DNA of 17,949 nucleotides from an uncultured Acetatifactor sp. (GCA_934433135.1 CAKRZO010000039.1:1-17949); one strand, 5' to 3'; numbered from the stretch's first letter, positions 1 to 7,407 are shown. Program-made: numbers and translations. The notes: generated from the letters alone by a model not told the origin.

Positions 1-72
1 GCTGCTGACGGGAATCGGACCCGTGACCTCCGCACTACCAATGCGACGCTCTACCGACTGAGCCACAGCAGC
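1..72 (-). tRNA. tRNA-Thr (anticodon GGU), 3' end cut by window edge
   Basis: Read on the minus strand, the segment folds into a full cloverleaf. The acceptor GCTGCTG pairs with CAGCAGC, the D-arm is GCTC/GAGC, and the anticodon stem TCGCA/TGCGG closes the loop TTGGTAG, giving anticodon GGT, which reads the threonine codon ACC. The T-arm is ACGGG/CCCGT with loop TCCGATT. The discriminator base and any encoded CCA would lie just outside the window, so the gene is complete except for its last bases. A consensus promoter lies about 65 bases upstream on the same strand. Confidence 0.96.
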
Positions 73-137
73 AATCTATGCTTGTTTGCAGGAAACACAA
101 AATCTTCAAAACAGGATTCCCGTAACCAACAAAAAGA

Positions 138-166
138 ATTCTAACATATTTGAGGACGCATGTCAA
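138..166 (-). promoter_or_regulatory. Sigma-A promoter of the tRNA-Thr gene
   Basis: On the minus strand there is a perfect -35 TTGACA, a 17-base spacer and a -10 TAGAAT preceded by TG at the extended -10 position. It points at the tRNA, giving a 5' leader of roughly 58 bases. Such strength is expected for a stable-RNA gene. No other gene lies between it and the tRNA. Confidence 0.75.
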
Positions 167-183
167 TATAAAAGAAAAAAAAC

Positions 184-212
184 GCACAATTTTCCGATGG
201 GATCATACATTA
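184..212 (+). promoter_or_regulatory. Possible mother-cell sporulation (sigma-E/K-like) promoter for the DUF11 gene
   Basis: CATACATTA at 204-212 fits the CATAnnnTA -10 of sigma-K and nearly fits the CATACAnT of sigma-E. Upstream, GCACAAT at 184-190 is a partial sigma-E -35 match, and an AC lies 16 bases from the -10 as for sigma-K. No reasonable sigma-A -35 sits 16-18 bases before the alternative -10 TATAGT at 211. The match is suggestive only, because these short motifs arise by chance. Confidence 0.35.
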
Positions 213-250
213 TAGTAAAATATTAAATATATGAGAGAAGGAAATAAAAA

Positions 251-1123
251 ATGCCATCTTTTACCAATCAGGCTACTCTTTCTTACCAGGGCGGAACGAT
301 TAACTCCAATATTGCAGTCGGGCAGATCGTAGAGGTACTTTCGGCAGCCAAGTCTTCTTTGTTAGGCATTTACAGGAAGGATGATATGGTCACGTATGTT
401 GTCAGCATTGTAAATACCGGATCCGTTGCATTTACCGATCTGACAGTCAGCGATAATCTGGGAGCTTATGTTTATCAGCCGTCCCAGGGACAGGAGAGCA
501 TAACGCTTTATCCGTTGACTTACCGCGCCGGATCATTAAAATACTATCAGAACGGCACACTGACGGCTTCTCCGACGGTTACGCAGACGAACGGACTGAC
601 CATAACCGGCGTTACGGTTCCGGCGGGAGGCAACGCGATTCTTATTTATGAAGCAAGAACAAATGAATTTGCCCCTCTGGAAGAAGAGGGAAAGATTCTT
701 AACAGGGTGCAGATCACCGGAGAGACTTTGAACAATCCGATTACAGTGGAAAATACCATTGAAGTGCAGGGAGAACCGCAGCTTGCCATTTTCAAGAGCT
801 TAAGTCCTCTGGTTGTAGCAGAGAACGGACAGGTGACCTATACGTTTACCATTCAGAACCTTGGAAATGAGGAAGCGGGAGAAGACTACGAAGTAAGAGT
901 GATCGATACGTTTCGACCGATTTTGTCGGATCTGACCGTCACCTATAACGGCGATGCCGTAGATCCTGCCAATTACTCCTACAGCAGTGTCACCGGGCTC
1001 TTTACGACGAATCTGGGACTGATCACGGTTCCGGCGGCAACTTACACCCGCGACCCACAGACAGGCGCTGTGGTTACCACACCCGGGGAAGTGGTGATTA
1101 CCGTCACCGGACGAATCGGATAA
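251..1123 (+). CDS. DUF11 repeat-domain protein, possible spore-surface or structural protein
   Basis: A 290-residue beta-rich protein built of two DUF11-like (conserved repeat) modules. The first spans about residues 25-150, with the VTYVVSIVNTGSVAFTDLTV signature. The second spans about 175-290, with VTYTFTIQNLGN and a D-TF turn. DUF11 modules are immunoglobulin-like beta sandwiches, usually in long secreted or wall proteins. Unusually, this one has no signal peptide, transmembrane segment, sortase motif or cysteine, so it would not leave the cell by the Sec route. An AGAAGGA ribosome site precedes the ATG by a normal distance. It is a single gene, divergent from tRNA-Thr and convergent with the PBP gene. 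The possible sporulation promoter upstream suggests a coat or exosporium component deposited from the mother cell, which is inference. Actual function is unknown. Confidence 0.85.
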   Translation: MPSFTNQATLSYQGGTINSNIAVGQIVEVLSAAKSSLLGIYRKDDMVTYVVSIVNTGSVAFTDLTVSDNLGAYVYQPSQGQESITLYPLTYRAGSLKYYQNGTLTASPTVTQTNGLTITGVTVPAGGNAILIYEARTNEFAPLEEEGKILNRVQITGETLNNPITVENTIEVQGEPQLAIFKSLSPLVVAENGQVTYTFTIQNLGNEEAGEDYEVRVIDTFRPILSDLTVTYNGDAVDPANYSYSSVTGLFTTNLGLITVPAATYTRDPQTGAVVTTPGEVVITVTGRIG

Positions 1124-1143
1124 GCAGGGATCCGCCGCTTATG

Positions 1144-1183
1144 AAAAAAATCGGCAGCGAAGCATCAAAACTTTGCTGCCGAT
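1144..1183 (-). terminator. Rho-independent terminator of the PBP gene
   Basis: ATCGGCAGC (1150-1158) pairs with GCTGCCGAT (1175-1183), and the stem continues inward with AAG/CTT after one mismatch. On the minus strand the hairpin is followed by a run of seven T (1150-1144). It lies 35 bases after the PBP stop codon. In the plus direction there is no T tract, so it probably does not terminate the DUF11 transcript efficiently. Confidence 0.85.
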
Positions 1184-1217
1184 ATCCATTGCAAGGAAAT
1201 TTTCCGGCAGGATTTCT

Positions 1218-3884
1218 TTACCAGGCAGGCTCATCCGGATTATAAGAGTTACCGAAGTAAATACCCTTTGCTGCAAGTTCCTGTCTTTGCTGCTCTAAAA
1301 TTCCTTCGTAATTTTCCTGCAGATAGAAGGAGGCATTATGCTGACAGTAGGCAGTCGTCTGAGGGCCTGTGGAGGTTCCGTCCGGATTTAAAGTAGTGGA
1401 ACCGCTCCAGAGGGATTCATCTTCAATATGAGGAAGATTCAGTACTCCGATTGTCTGGAAAGGACATTCCGCACAGGCAGCCAGACCATCGTAGGCACAT
1501 ACCGTACCTTGATAATGCATGTCACAGGTCTCTGTAGGTACGGTTCCGTCAGCAAAATACTCGGTTCTTAAGTAGGCGTCACACAGCCCGGGAATCGGCA
1601 GCTTGCCGGACTGAGAACAGATCGTCTGAGAGACAATGCCGCTTGGCATAGGAAATTCTTCGTTTGGAAGACCCTGGTGAACTCTGCTCATAACAGCACG
1701 CCACAGTTTCCTTGCCAGAGGAGTTTCCTTGGTATTGAGCTTGATATTATTGTCATAACCGACCCAGGTAACACAGGTATAATAGGGAGTAAATCCGGCA
1801 AACCAAACATCACGGTTCTGGCTGGTGGTACCGGTCTTGCCGGCAATTGTCATGTTGCCGAAGTTGACACTTGCGCCGGTTCCGCCGCTGACAACGTCCA
1901 TCATTGCACTGGTTAAGAGCCATGCCGTAGTGGAACGGATGACCTGCGTGGAAGCAGGCGCCGTATTATCCAGAAGAACATTGCCGTCCGCATCCACAAC
2001 TCTGGAATAAAGTTTGGGTTCAATATAAGAGCCTTCGTTGGCAATGGAAGCATAGGCAGCGGCAAGTTCGATATTCTTTACTCCTTTGGTAACACCACCC
2101 AGCGCCAACGCCTGAATAATATCCGTTTTCCATTCCTTGTTGATCGTCATACCGGATGTCAGTGTGGTAAAGCCGAAATTCAGCAGATAATCAAAACCAA
2201 GCTGCGGCGTGATCTGTGTCAGCGTCTTAACGGCAATGATATTTTTGGATTTCTGGATAGCTTCCCGGATCGGAATGGTACCGTAAGTAAATTTTCTGTC
2301 ATAGTTGTTTACCGGCGTACCGTCTTCGTAATTAAAAGGCATATCATTAAAGACGGTTGCGAGTGTCATACCGGCACTGTCTAATGCCGGCGCATAGTCA
2401 GCCAGGACCTTAAAAGTAGAACCGGGTTGTCTTGTCGTATCCGTGGCACGATTTAAAGTAAGACGCCCCTCTTTGGCCCCTCGTCCGCCGGCCATGGCGA
2501 CCACATAGCCGGTATCCTGGTCAATGATGGTAATGGAAGCCTGAGGTTGTGCCGTATAACTGATCCGGTGGTCGATTTTATCTCCCGCAGCAGTATTGGC
2601 TACGGCTGCTTCGTACTGTTCTATGGCAGCATTTCCGGCATCCTGAGAAGTAAAAAGCAGGGAAAAACTATCGTCTACGTTTTCTTTAAACCATGCGGTC
2701 ATGTTTTCCTTACTGAAATTTTTCTGGGTGCCGTCTTTATAAGTAACGGTCAGGGCATAATCCAAAAGCCATTTTACGTTTTCGGGAAAATTCTCAGCAT
2801 TGGCAAATTCTTCATCCACGATATTCTGAATATTGGAATCCAGAGTGGAATATATTTTCAGACCGCCTGCCAGAACCAGATTGGTTACCATGGATTCCGG
2901 GCAGATACCGTTCTTTACCAGATCTTCCTGTACCTGCTTCTGGAGGGCATCCGTAAAATAGGTACCGGTAGCGTTGGTGCTTTCCATATATTCATTGTTT
3001 CTGGCTGCTATACGCTGATAAACCGCTTCCGTATCGGCAATGGCTTCATCATAGGCATTCTGATCGATAAAACCAAGATCCAGCATTTTTTCCAGACAGT
3101 CCTTACGGCGTCTGGCGTTGTTCTCCGGATAACGGATGGGGTTGTAGCCGGACGGATTCTGTGTGATACAGGCAATAACAGCAGCTTCCGACAAAGTAAG
3201 TTCACTGCAGGATTTGCCGAAGTAACGTAAGGATGCAGCCTCTACACCAAGCGTATTCTGACCGCAGTTGATGGTATTCATATATGCTAAAAGAACCTGA
3301 TCCTTTTCCGTATGCTTGGTGACTTCGATAGCAAGATACTGCTCCTGGATCTTTCGTTTGATTTTTTTGATATAGTTATCACCTTCCGAAGTCCATTCTG
3401 TAAAAATTGCATTTTTCAAAAGCTGCTGCGTAATGGTACTTCCGCCCTGGGTTCTCCGGAACCTGGTCTTGATAAACTGGTATCCGGAACGAATAATTCC
3501 TTTGACATCGATACCGTTATGCTGGTAAAAACGCTCGTCCTCAATCGCAACAAACGCTTTTCCCAGATAGTCCGGTACCTGGTCCATGGTTACCACGGTA
3601 CGATTGGCGTTATTGCCGATAAAACGGTCGATTTCTGTACCGGAATTATCATAAACAATAGAAGCCTGACCGGAAGGAACCAGTGCGGAAACCGTAATCT
3701 CCGGTGCGGAAGCGATGATTCCTTTGAACATACCGATAGCCGTGGCAGCACCCGTAATACCCAGTGCCACCAGCAAAAGAAGCAGGACTTTAACCGAGAA
3801 AAGTGTTATTCTTTTGCGCCATTTTACAGATTTAGAATTCAATGTCCTTTGTTTGACACGGACACCCTTTTTTCCATAATTCAT
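1218..3884 (-). CDS. Class A penicillin-binding protein (bifunctional transglycosylase/transpeptidase)
   Basis: Polymerises lipid II into glycan strands and cross-links peptidoglycan outside the membrane. The 888 residues comprise a basic cytoplasmic tail, one membrane anchor (about 28-53), a GT51 glycosyltransferase and a transpeptidase. GT51 shows EDERFYQH with catalytic Glu about 115, and QGGSTITQQ at about 146-154. The transpeptidase has SxxK as STFK (Ser about 489), SKN (about 546) and KTG (about 683). A further ~140-residue tail carries seven cysteines. The ATG at 3884 was chosen because GGAGG lies just upstream. A TTG nine codons earlier is in frame, but its extension would contain that ribosome site. 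It is monocistronic, with its own promoter and a strong terminator. The family (PBP1a/PonA) is certain, but which paralogue it is cannot be told from one gene. Confidence 0.96.
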   Translation of the reverse strand: MNYGKKGVRVKQRTLNSKSVKWRKRITLFSVKVLLLLLVALGITGAATAIGMFKGIIASAPEITVSALVPSGQASIVYDNSGTEIDRFIGNNANRTVVTMDQVPDYLGKAFVAIEDERFYQHNGIDVKGIIRSGYQFIKTRFRRTQGGSTITQQLLKNAIFTEWTSEGDNYIKKIKRKIQEQYLAIEVTKHTEKDQVLLAYMNTINCGQNTLGVEAASLRYFGKSCSELTLSEAAVIACITQNPSGYNPIRYPENNARRRKDCLEKMLDLGFIDQNAYDEAIADTEAVYQRIAARNNEYMESTNATGTYFTDALQKQVQEDLVKNGICPESMVTNLVLAGGLKIYSTLDSNIQNIVDEEFANAENFPENVKWLLDYALTVTYKDGTQKNFSKENMTAWFKENVDDSFSLLFTSQDAGNAAIEQYEAAVANTAAGDKIDHRISYTAQPQASITIIDQDTGYVVAMAGGRGAKEGRLTLNRATDTTRQPGSTFKVLADYAPALDSAGMTLATVFNDMPFNYEDGTPVNNYDRKFTYGTIPIREAIQKSKNIIAVKTLTQITPQLGFDYLLNFGFTTLTSGMTINKEWKTDIIQALALGGVTKGVKNIELAAAYASIANEGSYIEPKLYSRVVDADGNVLLDNTAPASTQVIRSTTAWLLTSAMMDVVSGGTGASVNFGNMTIAGKTGTTSQNRDVWFAGFTPYYTCVTWVGYDNNIKLNTKETPLARKLWRAVMSRVHQGLPNEEFPMPSGIVSQTICSQSGKLPIPGLCDAYLRTEYFADGTVPTETCDMHYQGTVCAYDGLAACAECPFQTIGVLNLPHIEDESLWSGSTTLNPDGTSTGPQTTAYCQHNASFYLQENYEGILEQQRQELAAKGIYFGNSYNPDEPAW

Positions 3885-3980
3885 AAAACCTCCATTCCGC
3901 AGATGCTTCAATGTTCAATGCGTTTTTTCCCGCCGGCATCCACGATAAGATCTTTTCTGCCTGAGGTAACAGACATTACC

Positions 3981-4009
3981 ATTATACCAAAAAGCAATTC
4001 GTAAATAAA
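3981..4009 (-). promoter_or_regulatory. Probable sigma-A promoter of the PBP gene
   Basis: On the minus strand a perfect -10 TATAAT (3986-3981) lies 17 bases after a weak -35 TTTATT (4009-4004). The transcript would have a leader of about 90 bases before the ATG at 3884. It is back-to-back with the promoter at 4028-4056. Confidence 0.55.
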
Positions 4010-4027
4010 GGAAAAATTATATTTTCT

Positions 4028-4056
4028 TTGCATTTTTGCCCGGTTTAGGGTATGAT
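4028..4056 (+). promoter_or_regulatory. Sigma-A promoter of the yigZ-family gene
   Basis: TTGCAT, a 17-base spacer and TATGAT lie about 108 bases before the chosen start codon of the YigZ/IMPACT gene. Both hexamers match the consensus at four or five of six positions. Confidence 0.6.
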
Positions 4057-4163
4057 AAACAGCAGATGAGTCAATATTTTTCACGAAACAAATGGGGAGC
4101 GGTTCCGATGCGGGGGTTATTCAATCCGATCGAACCGTTCTCCGATCGGAAAGAGGAATGCAG

Positions 4164-4814
4164 ATGGAACAGAAGAGCGGATATTCCTGCAGGGTGCTGC
4201 TGCAGGGAGGAACGGGAGAAATCGTAGAGAAAAAATCCCGCTTTATTGCCACAGTAAGGAAGACAGAGAGCAGAGAAGAAGCGGAAAGTTTTATCGAAGA
4301 AATGAAAAAGAAGTACTGGGATGCCGGACATAACTGTTCTGCGCTCGTTATAGGGAGAAATGCGGAACTGACCCGGTGCAGTGACGACGGAGAGCCTGCA
4401 GGTACGGCGGGAAGACCTATGCTGGAGGTCCTTTTGGGGGAAGAGATCAAAAACGTGACAGCGGTAGTGACACGCTACTTCGGCGGAATTTTGCTTGGAA
4501 CCGGCGGATTGGTCAGGGCGTATACCCAGGCACTGAAGGCTGGGCTTGATGCCTGCAGCTTAGGGATAGAGCGCCTGGGAGAGGAAATCCTTCTGCAAAG
4601 TGATTATAATGATATCGGCAGGGTACAATATTTACTGGGGCAGCGCGGCTTTACACCGCTTTCTTCGGAATACACGGATCAGGTAAAAGTACAGCTGATC
4701 GTACCGGTGGAAAAGAGCGGAGAACTGCATCAGGCCATTACGGAAAGCACCTGCGCCAGGGTAAAGTGGACCAGACAAAAAGAACTTTATTATATTGACA
4801 AAGAAGAAAGATAA
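4164..4814 (+). CDS. YigZ/IMPACT family protein (UPF0029)
   Basis: A 216-residue member of the IMPACT/YigZ family, named for mouse IMPACT and E. coli YigZ. Its biochemical role in bacteria is not settled. The N-terminal domain shows the family hallmarks: EKKSRFIA near residue 20, a GHNCSALVIG strand, SDDGEPAGTAGRPM, and TRYFGGILLGTGGLVRAY, a conserved glycine-rich core near residue 110. A smaller C-terminal domain of the YigZ_C kind follows. The ATG at 4164 has GAGG seven bases upstream and starts the protein where family members start. An in-frame ATG at 4092 would add 24 residues with no family resemblance. The gene is short and monocistronic, and the promoter for mgtE lies inside its 3' end. 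Confidence 0.93.
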   Translation: MEQKSGYSCRVLLQGGTGEIVEKKSRFIATVRKTESREEAESFIEEMKKKYWDAGHNCSALVIGRNAELTRCSDDGEPAGTAGRPMLEVLLGEEIKNVTAVVTRYFGGILLGTGGLVRAYTQALKAGLDACSLGIERLGEEILLQSDYNDIGRVQYLLGQRGFTPLSSEYTDQVKVQLIVPVEKSGELHQAITESTCARVKWTRQKELYYIDKEER

Positions 4815-4823
4815 AGCTAAAAT
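4795..4823 (+). promoter_or_regulatory. Strong sigma-A promoter for the leader ORF and mgtE
   Basis: A perfect -35 TTGACA, an exact 17-base spacer and a -10 TAAAAT. The -35 lies inside the last codons of the yigZ-family gene. The expected transcription start near 4830 gives a 5' UTR of about 130 bases before mgtE, most of it occupied by a small ORF. Confidence 0.75.
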
Positions 4824-4868
4824 AGGATGTAGAAAAAACATAAGTATTTCGAAAGGTGGTGGTTTTTT

Positions 4869-5012
4869 ATGAAGAGCGGTAAAGCAAGCAATGACCCTGT
4901 TCCCGGGCGAAGTAGACGGACACATAAAATAACCATCAAAAATGAATACAGGAGAAATGCTTATGGAACAGATGAGAGAAATTGCCGAATTGAAGGAACT
5001 GTTGGACGGTAA
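4869..5012 (+). CDS. 47-codon leader ORF overlapping the mgtE start (putative Mg2+-responsive leader peptide)
   Basis: The ATG is preceded by AAAGGTGG, an excellent ribosome site, about 40 bases after the predicted transcription start. The peptide begins MKSGKASNDPVPGRSRR, is basic overall, and ends at a TAA 50 bases inside mgtE in another frame. The mgtE ribosome site and start codon lie within this ORF, so its translation must affect mgtE initiation. The early Asp-Pro-Val-Pro followed by arginines resembles the Glu/Asp-Pro-rich start of Salmonella mgtL, where such residues destabilise the ribosome at low Mg2+. That parallel is inference. Part of the C-terminal half is constrained by the overlapping mgtE frame and may carry no function of its own. 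Expression is not shown by sequence alone. Confidence 0.6.
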   Translation: MKSGKASNDPVPGRSRRTHKITIKNEYRRNAYGTDERNCRIEGTVGR

Positions 5013-6312
5013 GCAGTACACGAAGCTGCGCCAGTATCTCGCAGAACTGAACCATGCGGATATTGCGCTTTTGCTGGAGGCGCTGGAAGAAGAGGATATG
5101 CTTAAGGTATTCCGGATTCTTCCCAAGGATCTTGCCGCAGATGTATTTTCTTATCTGGATGTGGATAATCAGCATATGATTATTACGTCCTTAACGGAGA
5201 GGGAGGCAGCCAGTGTCATTAACAATCTGATGGCGGACGATGCCGCGGATATGCTGGAAGAGATGCCTGCCAATGTGGTCAAAAAGCTGCTTGCCAATGC
5301 AACAACGGAAGTCCGCAGAGACATTAATAATCTTTTGCGTTACCCGGAGGATTCCGCAGGAAGCATCATGACTGTGGAGTATGTGGATCTAAAGGAGACG
5401 CTCACCGTAAAGCAGGCGGTTGAACGGATCCGGAAGGTAGGAGTGGACAGTGAGACCATCAATATCTGTTACGTATTGGATCCGCAGAGGAAACTGGTAG
5501 GAACGGTGGGACTTCGCTATCTGCTTTTGAGCGATGAGGACGAACTGATCGGAGATATTATGCATGAAAATGTAATCTCCGTTAATACCCTGATGGACCA
5601 GGAGGAAGTAGCAAGGCAGTTCAAAAAGTACGACTTTACGGCGATGCCGGTAGTGGATAATGAGAATCGGCTGGTTGGAATTATCACCGTGGACGATATC
5701 GTGGATATCATGGAAGAAGAGACCACGGAAGATATGGAAAAGATGGCCGCTATCGTACCAAGCGATAAGCCTTATATGAAGACCAGTGTCTGGGATACTT
5801 TTAAAAAGAGGATTCCCTGGCTGCTCTTATTGATGATTTCCGCCACGTTTACGGGAAGCATTATTACTTCTTTTGAAGATGCGCTGAGCGCTTATGTGGC
5901 ATTGACGGCATTTATCCCGATGCTTATGGATACGGGCGGAAATGCCGGAGGGCAGGCAAGCGTGACGATTATCCGCGGACTGTCGTTAGGAGAGATTACG
6001 TATCATGACGTACCGAGGGTTATCTTCAAAGAAGTCAGGGTCGCACTTTTGTGCGGTGTGGCGCTTGCCGGCGCCAATTTCTGCAAGTTGATGATCTTTG
6101 ACCGTGTGGGTGTTGCCGTGGCACTGGTTGTCTGCATCACTTTGGTAGCAGCGGTCGTACTGGCTATGATTATCGGCTGTATCCTGCCGGTGGTTGCCAA
6201 ACGGATCGGATTTGACCCGGCGGTTATGGCAAGCCCGTTTATCACCACCATTGTGGATGCCTTGTCCTTGCTGGTATATTTCCAGGTCGCAACCGTACTT
6301 TTGGGGATATAA
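4963..6312 (+). CDS. mgtE: Magnesium transporter MgtE
   Basis: A Mg2+ channel of the inner membrane, 449 residues, the standard family length. The N-terminal MgtE_N superhelical domain (about 25-125) contains LMADDAADMLEEMP repeats. Two CBS domains follow (about 130-255), then a linker helix and five membrane helices from about residue 283. The pore signature PMLMDTGGNAGGQAS is at 319-333, and an Asp at 432 in the last helix (TTIVDALSLL) falls where the selectivity aspartate of Thermus MgtE lies. In the family, CBS and N domains close the pore when cytosolic Mg2+ is high. The ATG at 4963 was chosen because AGGAGA ends eight bases upstream. In-frame ATGs at 4942 and 4957 lack a usable site. 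It is preceded by its own promoter and leader ORF. No M-box riboswitch is visible. Confidence 0.96.
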   Translation: MEQMREIAELKELLDGKQYTKLRQYLAELNHADIALLLEALEEEDMLKVFRILPKDLAADVFSYLDVDNQHMIITSLTEREAASVINNLMADDAADMLEEMPANVVKKLLANATTEVRRDINNLLRYPEDSAGSIMTVEYVDLKETLTVKQAVERIRKVGVDSETINICYVLDPQRKLVGTVGLRYLLLSDEDELIGDIMHENVISVNTLMDQEEVARQFKKYDFTAMPVVDNENRLVGIITVDDIVDIMEEETTEDMEKMAAIVPSDKPYMKTSVWDTFKKRIPWLLLLMISATFTGSIITSFEDALSAYVALTAFIPMLMDTGGNAGGQASVTIIRGLSLGEITYHDVPRVIFKEVRVALLCGVALAGANFCKLMIFDRVGVAVALVVCITLVAAVVLAMIIGCILPVVAKRIGFDPAVMASPFITTIVDALSLLVYFQVATVLLGI

Positions 6313-6340
6313 TGCAACAGTTAACCAAGTGTTCGAAATG

Positions 6341-6364
6341 TTTTGCGAATGGCGCGGCTCAACT
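6341..6364 (-). repeat. Partial copy of the branched intergenic repeat (reverse orientation)
   Basis: Read on the minus strand, these 24 bases match the left end of the full element at 8679-8702 at 22 positions, including the uninterrupted block GCCGCGCCATTCG. Short complementary ends (CAGTT at 6317-6321 and AACTG at 6361-6365) may be the remains of the outer stem. It lies between mgtE and the VPKTG gene and looks like a decayed or internally deleted relative. Confidence 0.6.
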
Positions 6365-6417
6365 GCTGCAATGTGATAATACAGCGTCTGAAAGGCGCGG
6401 AAATGAGGAAAAAGAGT

Positions 6418-7212
6418 ATGAAAAATTGGAGAAGGTTACTGAAAACAGCGGGGGCGCTTTTTCTTGCTGCAGTAGTGGCTGCGGCAGTTCCGGCAGTATC
6501 CTATGCATGGGATCTGGACGGGGAGAGCACACAGGTCAATGACATCAAGACCAAGAATCCCAGCAGTCTGATCACTACGATTCAGACGAATTATCATGCA
6601 TTCGGCATTACCGGCTTTGTTGTGCTGACGCCCAGCAAGACCATTGATTCTTTGCTTGGGATCACAACGGAAATGCAGTTTAAGGAAGCCAGGGGCGTTA
6701 TGTATGTTGCCAATACCACCTGCGGTGAGAAGGCGGAAGCGGCAATGAAGGCAGAGGCAGGGAAGGTAAACGGTGAGATCCTGTGGTATTTTGATCTGCA
6801 GCTTTTTAAGTTTGACGGCAGCTGGTATGAACCCATTACTTCTCTTACTTCACCCATTAAAATGGCTCTGGGAATCGGAGAGAGTGACCGGTCGGATGAT
6901 TATGACTATGCCATGATTCGTCTGCACGATGGCAAGACCACTCTTTTGACCGATCTGGATGACGATGCTTATACGGTGACATTTGAATCGGATCAGTTTT
7001 CTACCTATGCTTTGATTCGATATCCGAAGGGAACCAAGGTAAGCGGAAATACCACTCCTGCATCGAATACTCAAAAGCCATCTTCCGGAAGCGATTTGGA
7101 CGATGTGCCCAAGACCGGCGATGATCTTTGGAGAAACGGAATGCTTCTTGTGATGGCAGGCTGTGTATGCCTTGTGACTGCATCAACAGTAATGCGCAGG
7201 AAAGAGAAATAA
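6418..7212 (+). CDS. Cell-wall-anchored protein with VPKTG sortase motif
   Basis: A 264-residue exported protein. A signal peptide spans residues 1-30 (basic MKNWRRLLK, hydrophobic core, SYA cleavage site). An ectodomain with no family I recognise runs to about 150. The next part (about 140-205) ends with a strand-rich DAYTVTFESDQFSTYALIRY segment typical of C-terminal beta domains in clostridial surface proteins. After a Ser/Thr/Pro-rich linker come VPKTG (230-234), a hydrophobic helix (about 241-258) and RRKEK, a complete sortase signal. The ATG at 6418 has GAGGAA seven bases upstream. An ATG at 6403 with a weaker AAAGG site would add five residues. It is followed by a strong terminator, and no clear promoter precedes it, so it may be read through from mgtE. 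Role unknown; adhesion or wall structure is possible. Confidence 0.85.
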   Translation: MKNWRRLLKTAGALFLAAVVAAAVPAVSYAWDLDGESTQVNDIKTKNPSSLITTIQTNYHAFGITGFVVLTPSKTIDSLLGITTEMQFKEARGVMYVANTTCGEKAEAAMKAEAGKVNGEILWYFDLQLFKFDGSWYEPITSLTSPIKMALGIGESDRSDDYDYAMIRLHDGKTTLLTDLDDDAYTVTFESDQFSTYALIRYPKGTKVSGNTTPASNTQKPSSGSDLDDVPKTGDDLWRNGMLLVMAGCVCLVTASTVMRRKEK

Positions 7213-7268
7213 GAACCGAATTAGTTAAAATAAAGACAAAATAAGAACAAAAAAACAAAATTTAAAAC

Positions 7269-7297
7269 AAAAACTCCGGCGCTGAACCGGAGTTTTT
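7269..7297. terminator. Bidirectional rho-independent terminator
   Basis: ACTCCGG (7273-7279) pairs with CCGGAGT (7287-7293) around a seven-base loop. The stem is flanked by AAAAA on the left and TTTTT on the right, so it works in both directions. It lies 57 bases after the VPKTG gene and also faces the convergent minus-strand operon ending at 7408. Confidence 0.9.
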
Positions 7298-7311
7298 AGT
7301 TTTCAAATGGC

Positions 7312-7378
7312 AGTTCAGCCGCGCTTTCAATGCTTAGACTGTCCTGCAAATAACCGGACCCAATAACTTGCCTGAACG
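7312..7378 (+). repeat. Internally deleted copy of the branched intergenic repeat
   Basis: AGTTCAGCCGCGC (7312-7324) is identical to the left end of the full element (8679-8691), and GCGCTTTCAATGCTTA (7321-7336) matches 8705-8720 at 14 of 16 bases. The two blocks are joined at a shared GCGC, as expected if the intervening bases were lost by recombination between short direct repeats. CTGAAC at 7372-7377 can pair with GTTCAG at 7313-7318, restoring the outer stem. Confidence 0.55.
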
Positions 7379-7394
7379 ATTAATCCGGTTATTT
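7348..7394. other. Perfect 11-bp stem-loop between convergent genes
   Basis: AAATAACCGGA (7348-7358) is exactly complementary to TCCGGTTATTT (7384-7394), with a 25-base loop. It starts 14 bases beyond the stop codon of the minus-strand DUF975 gene and could protect or terminate that mRNA. No T run follows outside the stem, so it is not a classical terminator. Confidence 0.45.
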
Positions 7395-7407
7395 CTTGTA
7401 CGTTGTA

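Noticed and set aside
2547..3230. 227-codon open frame on the plus strand, antisense to the PBP gene
   Set aside because: It lies wholly within the well-supported PBP gene, has no ribosome site or recognisable domain, and reads as low-quality antisense translation. The same applies to the open frame at 3312-4004.
4824..4962. M-box (Mg2+) riboswitch upstream of mgtE
   Set aside because: The leader is only about 130 bases, is largely occupied by an ORF, and shows none of the conserved M-box blocks.
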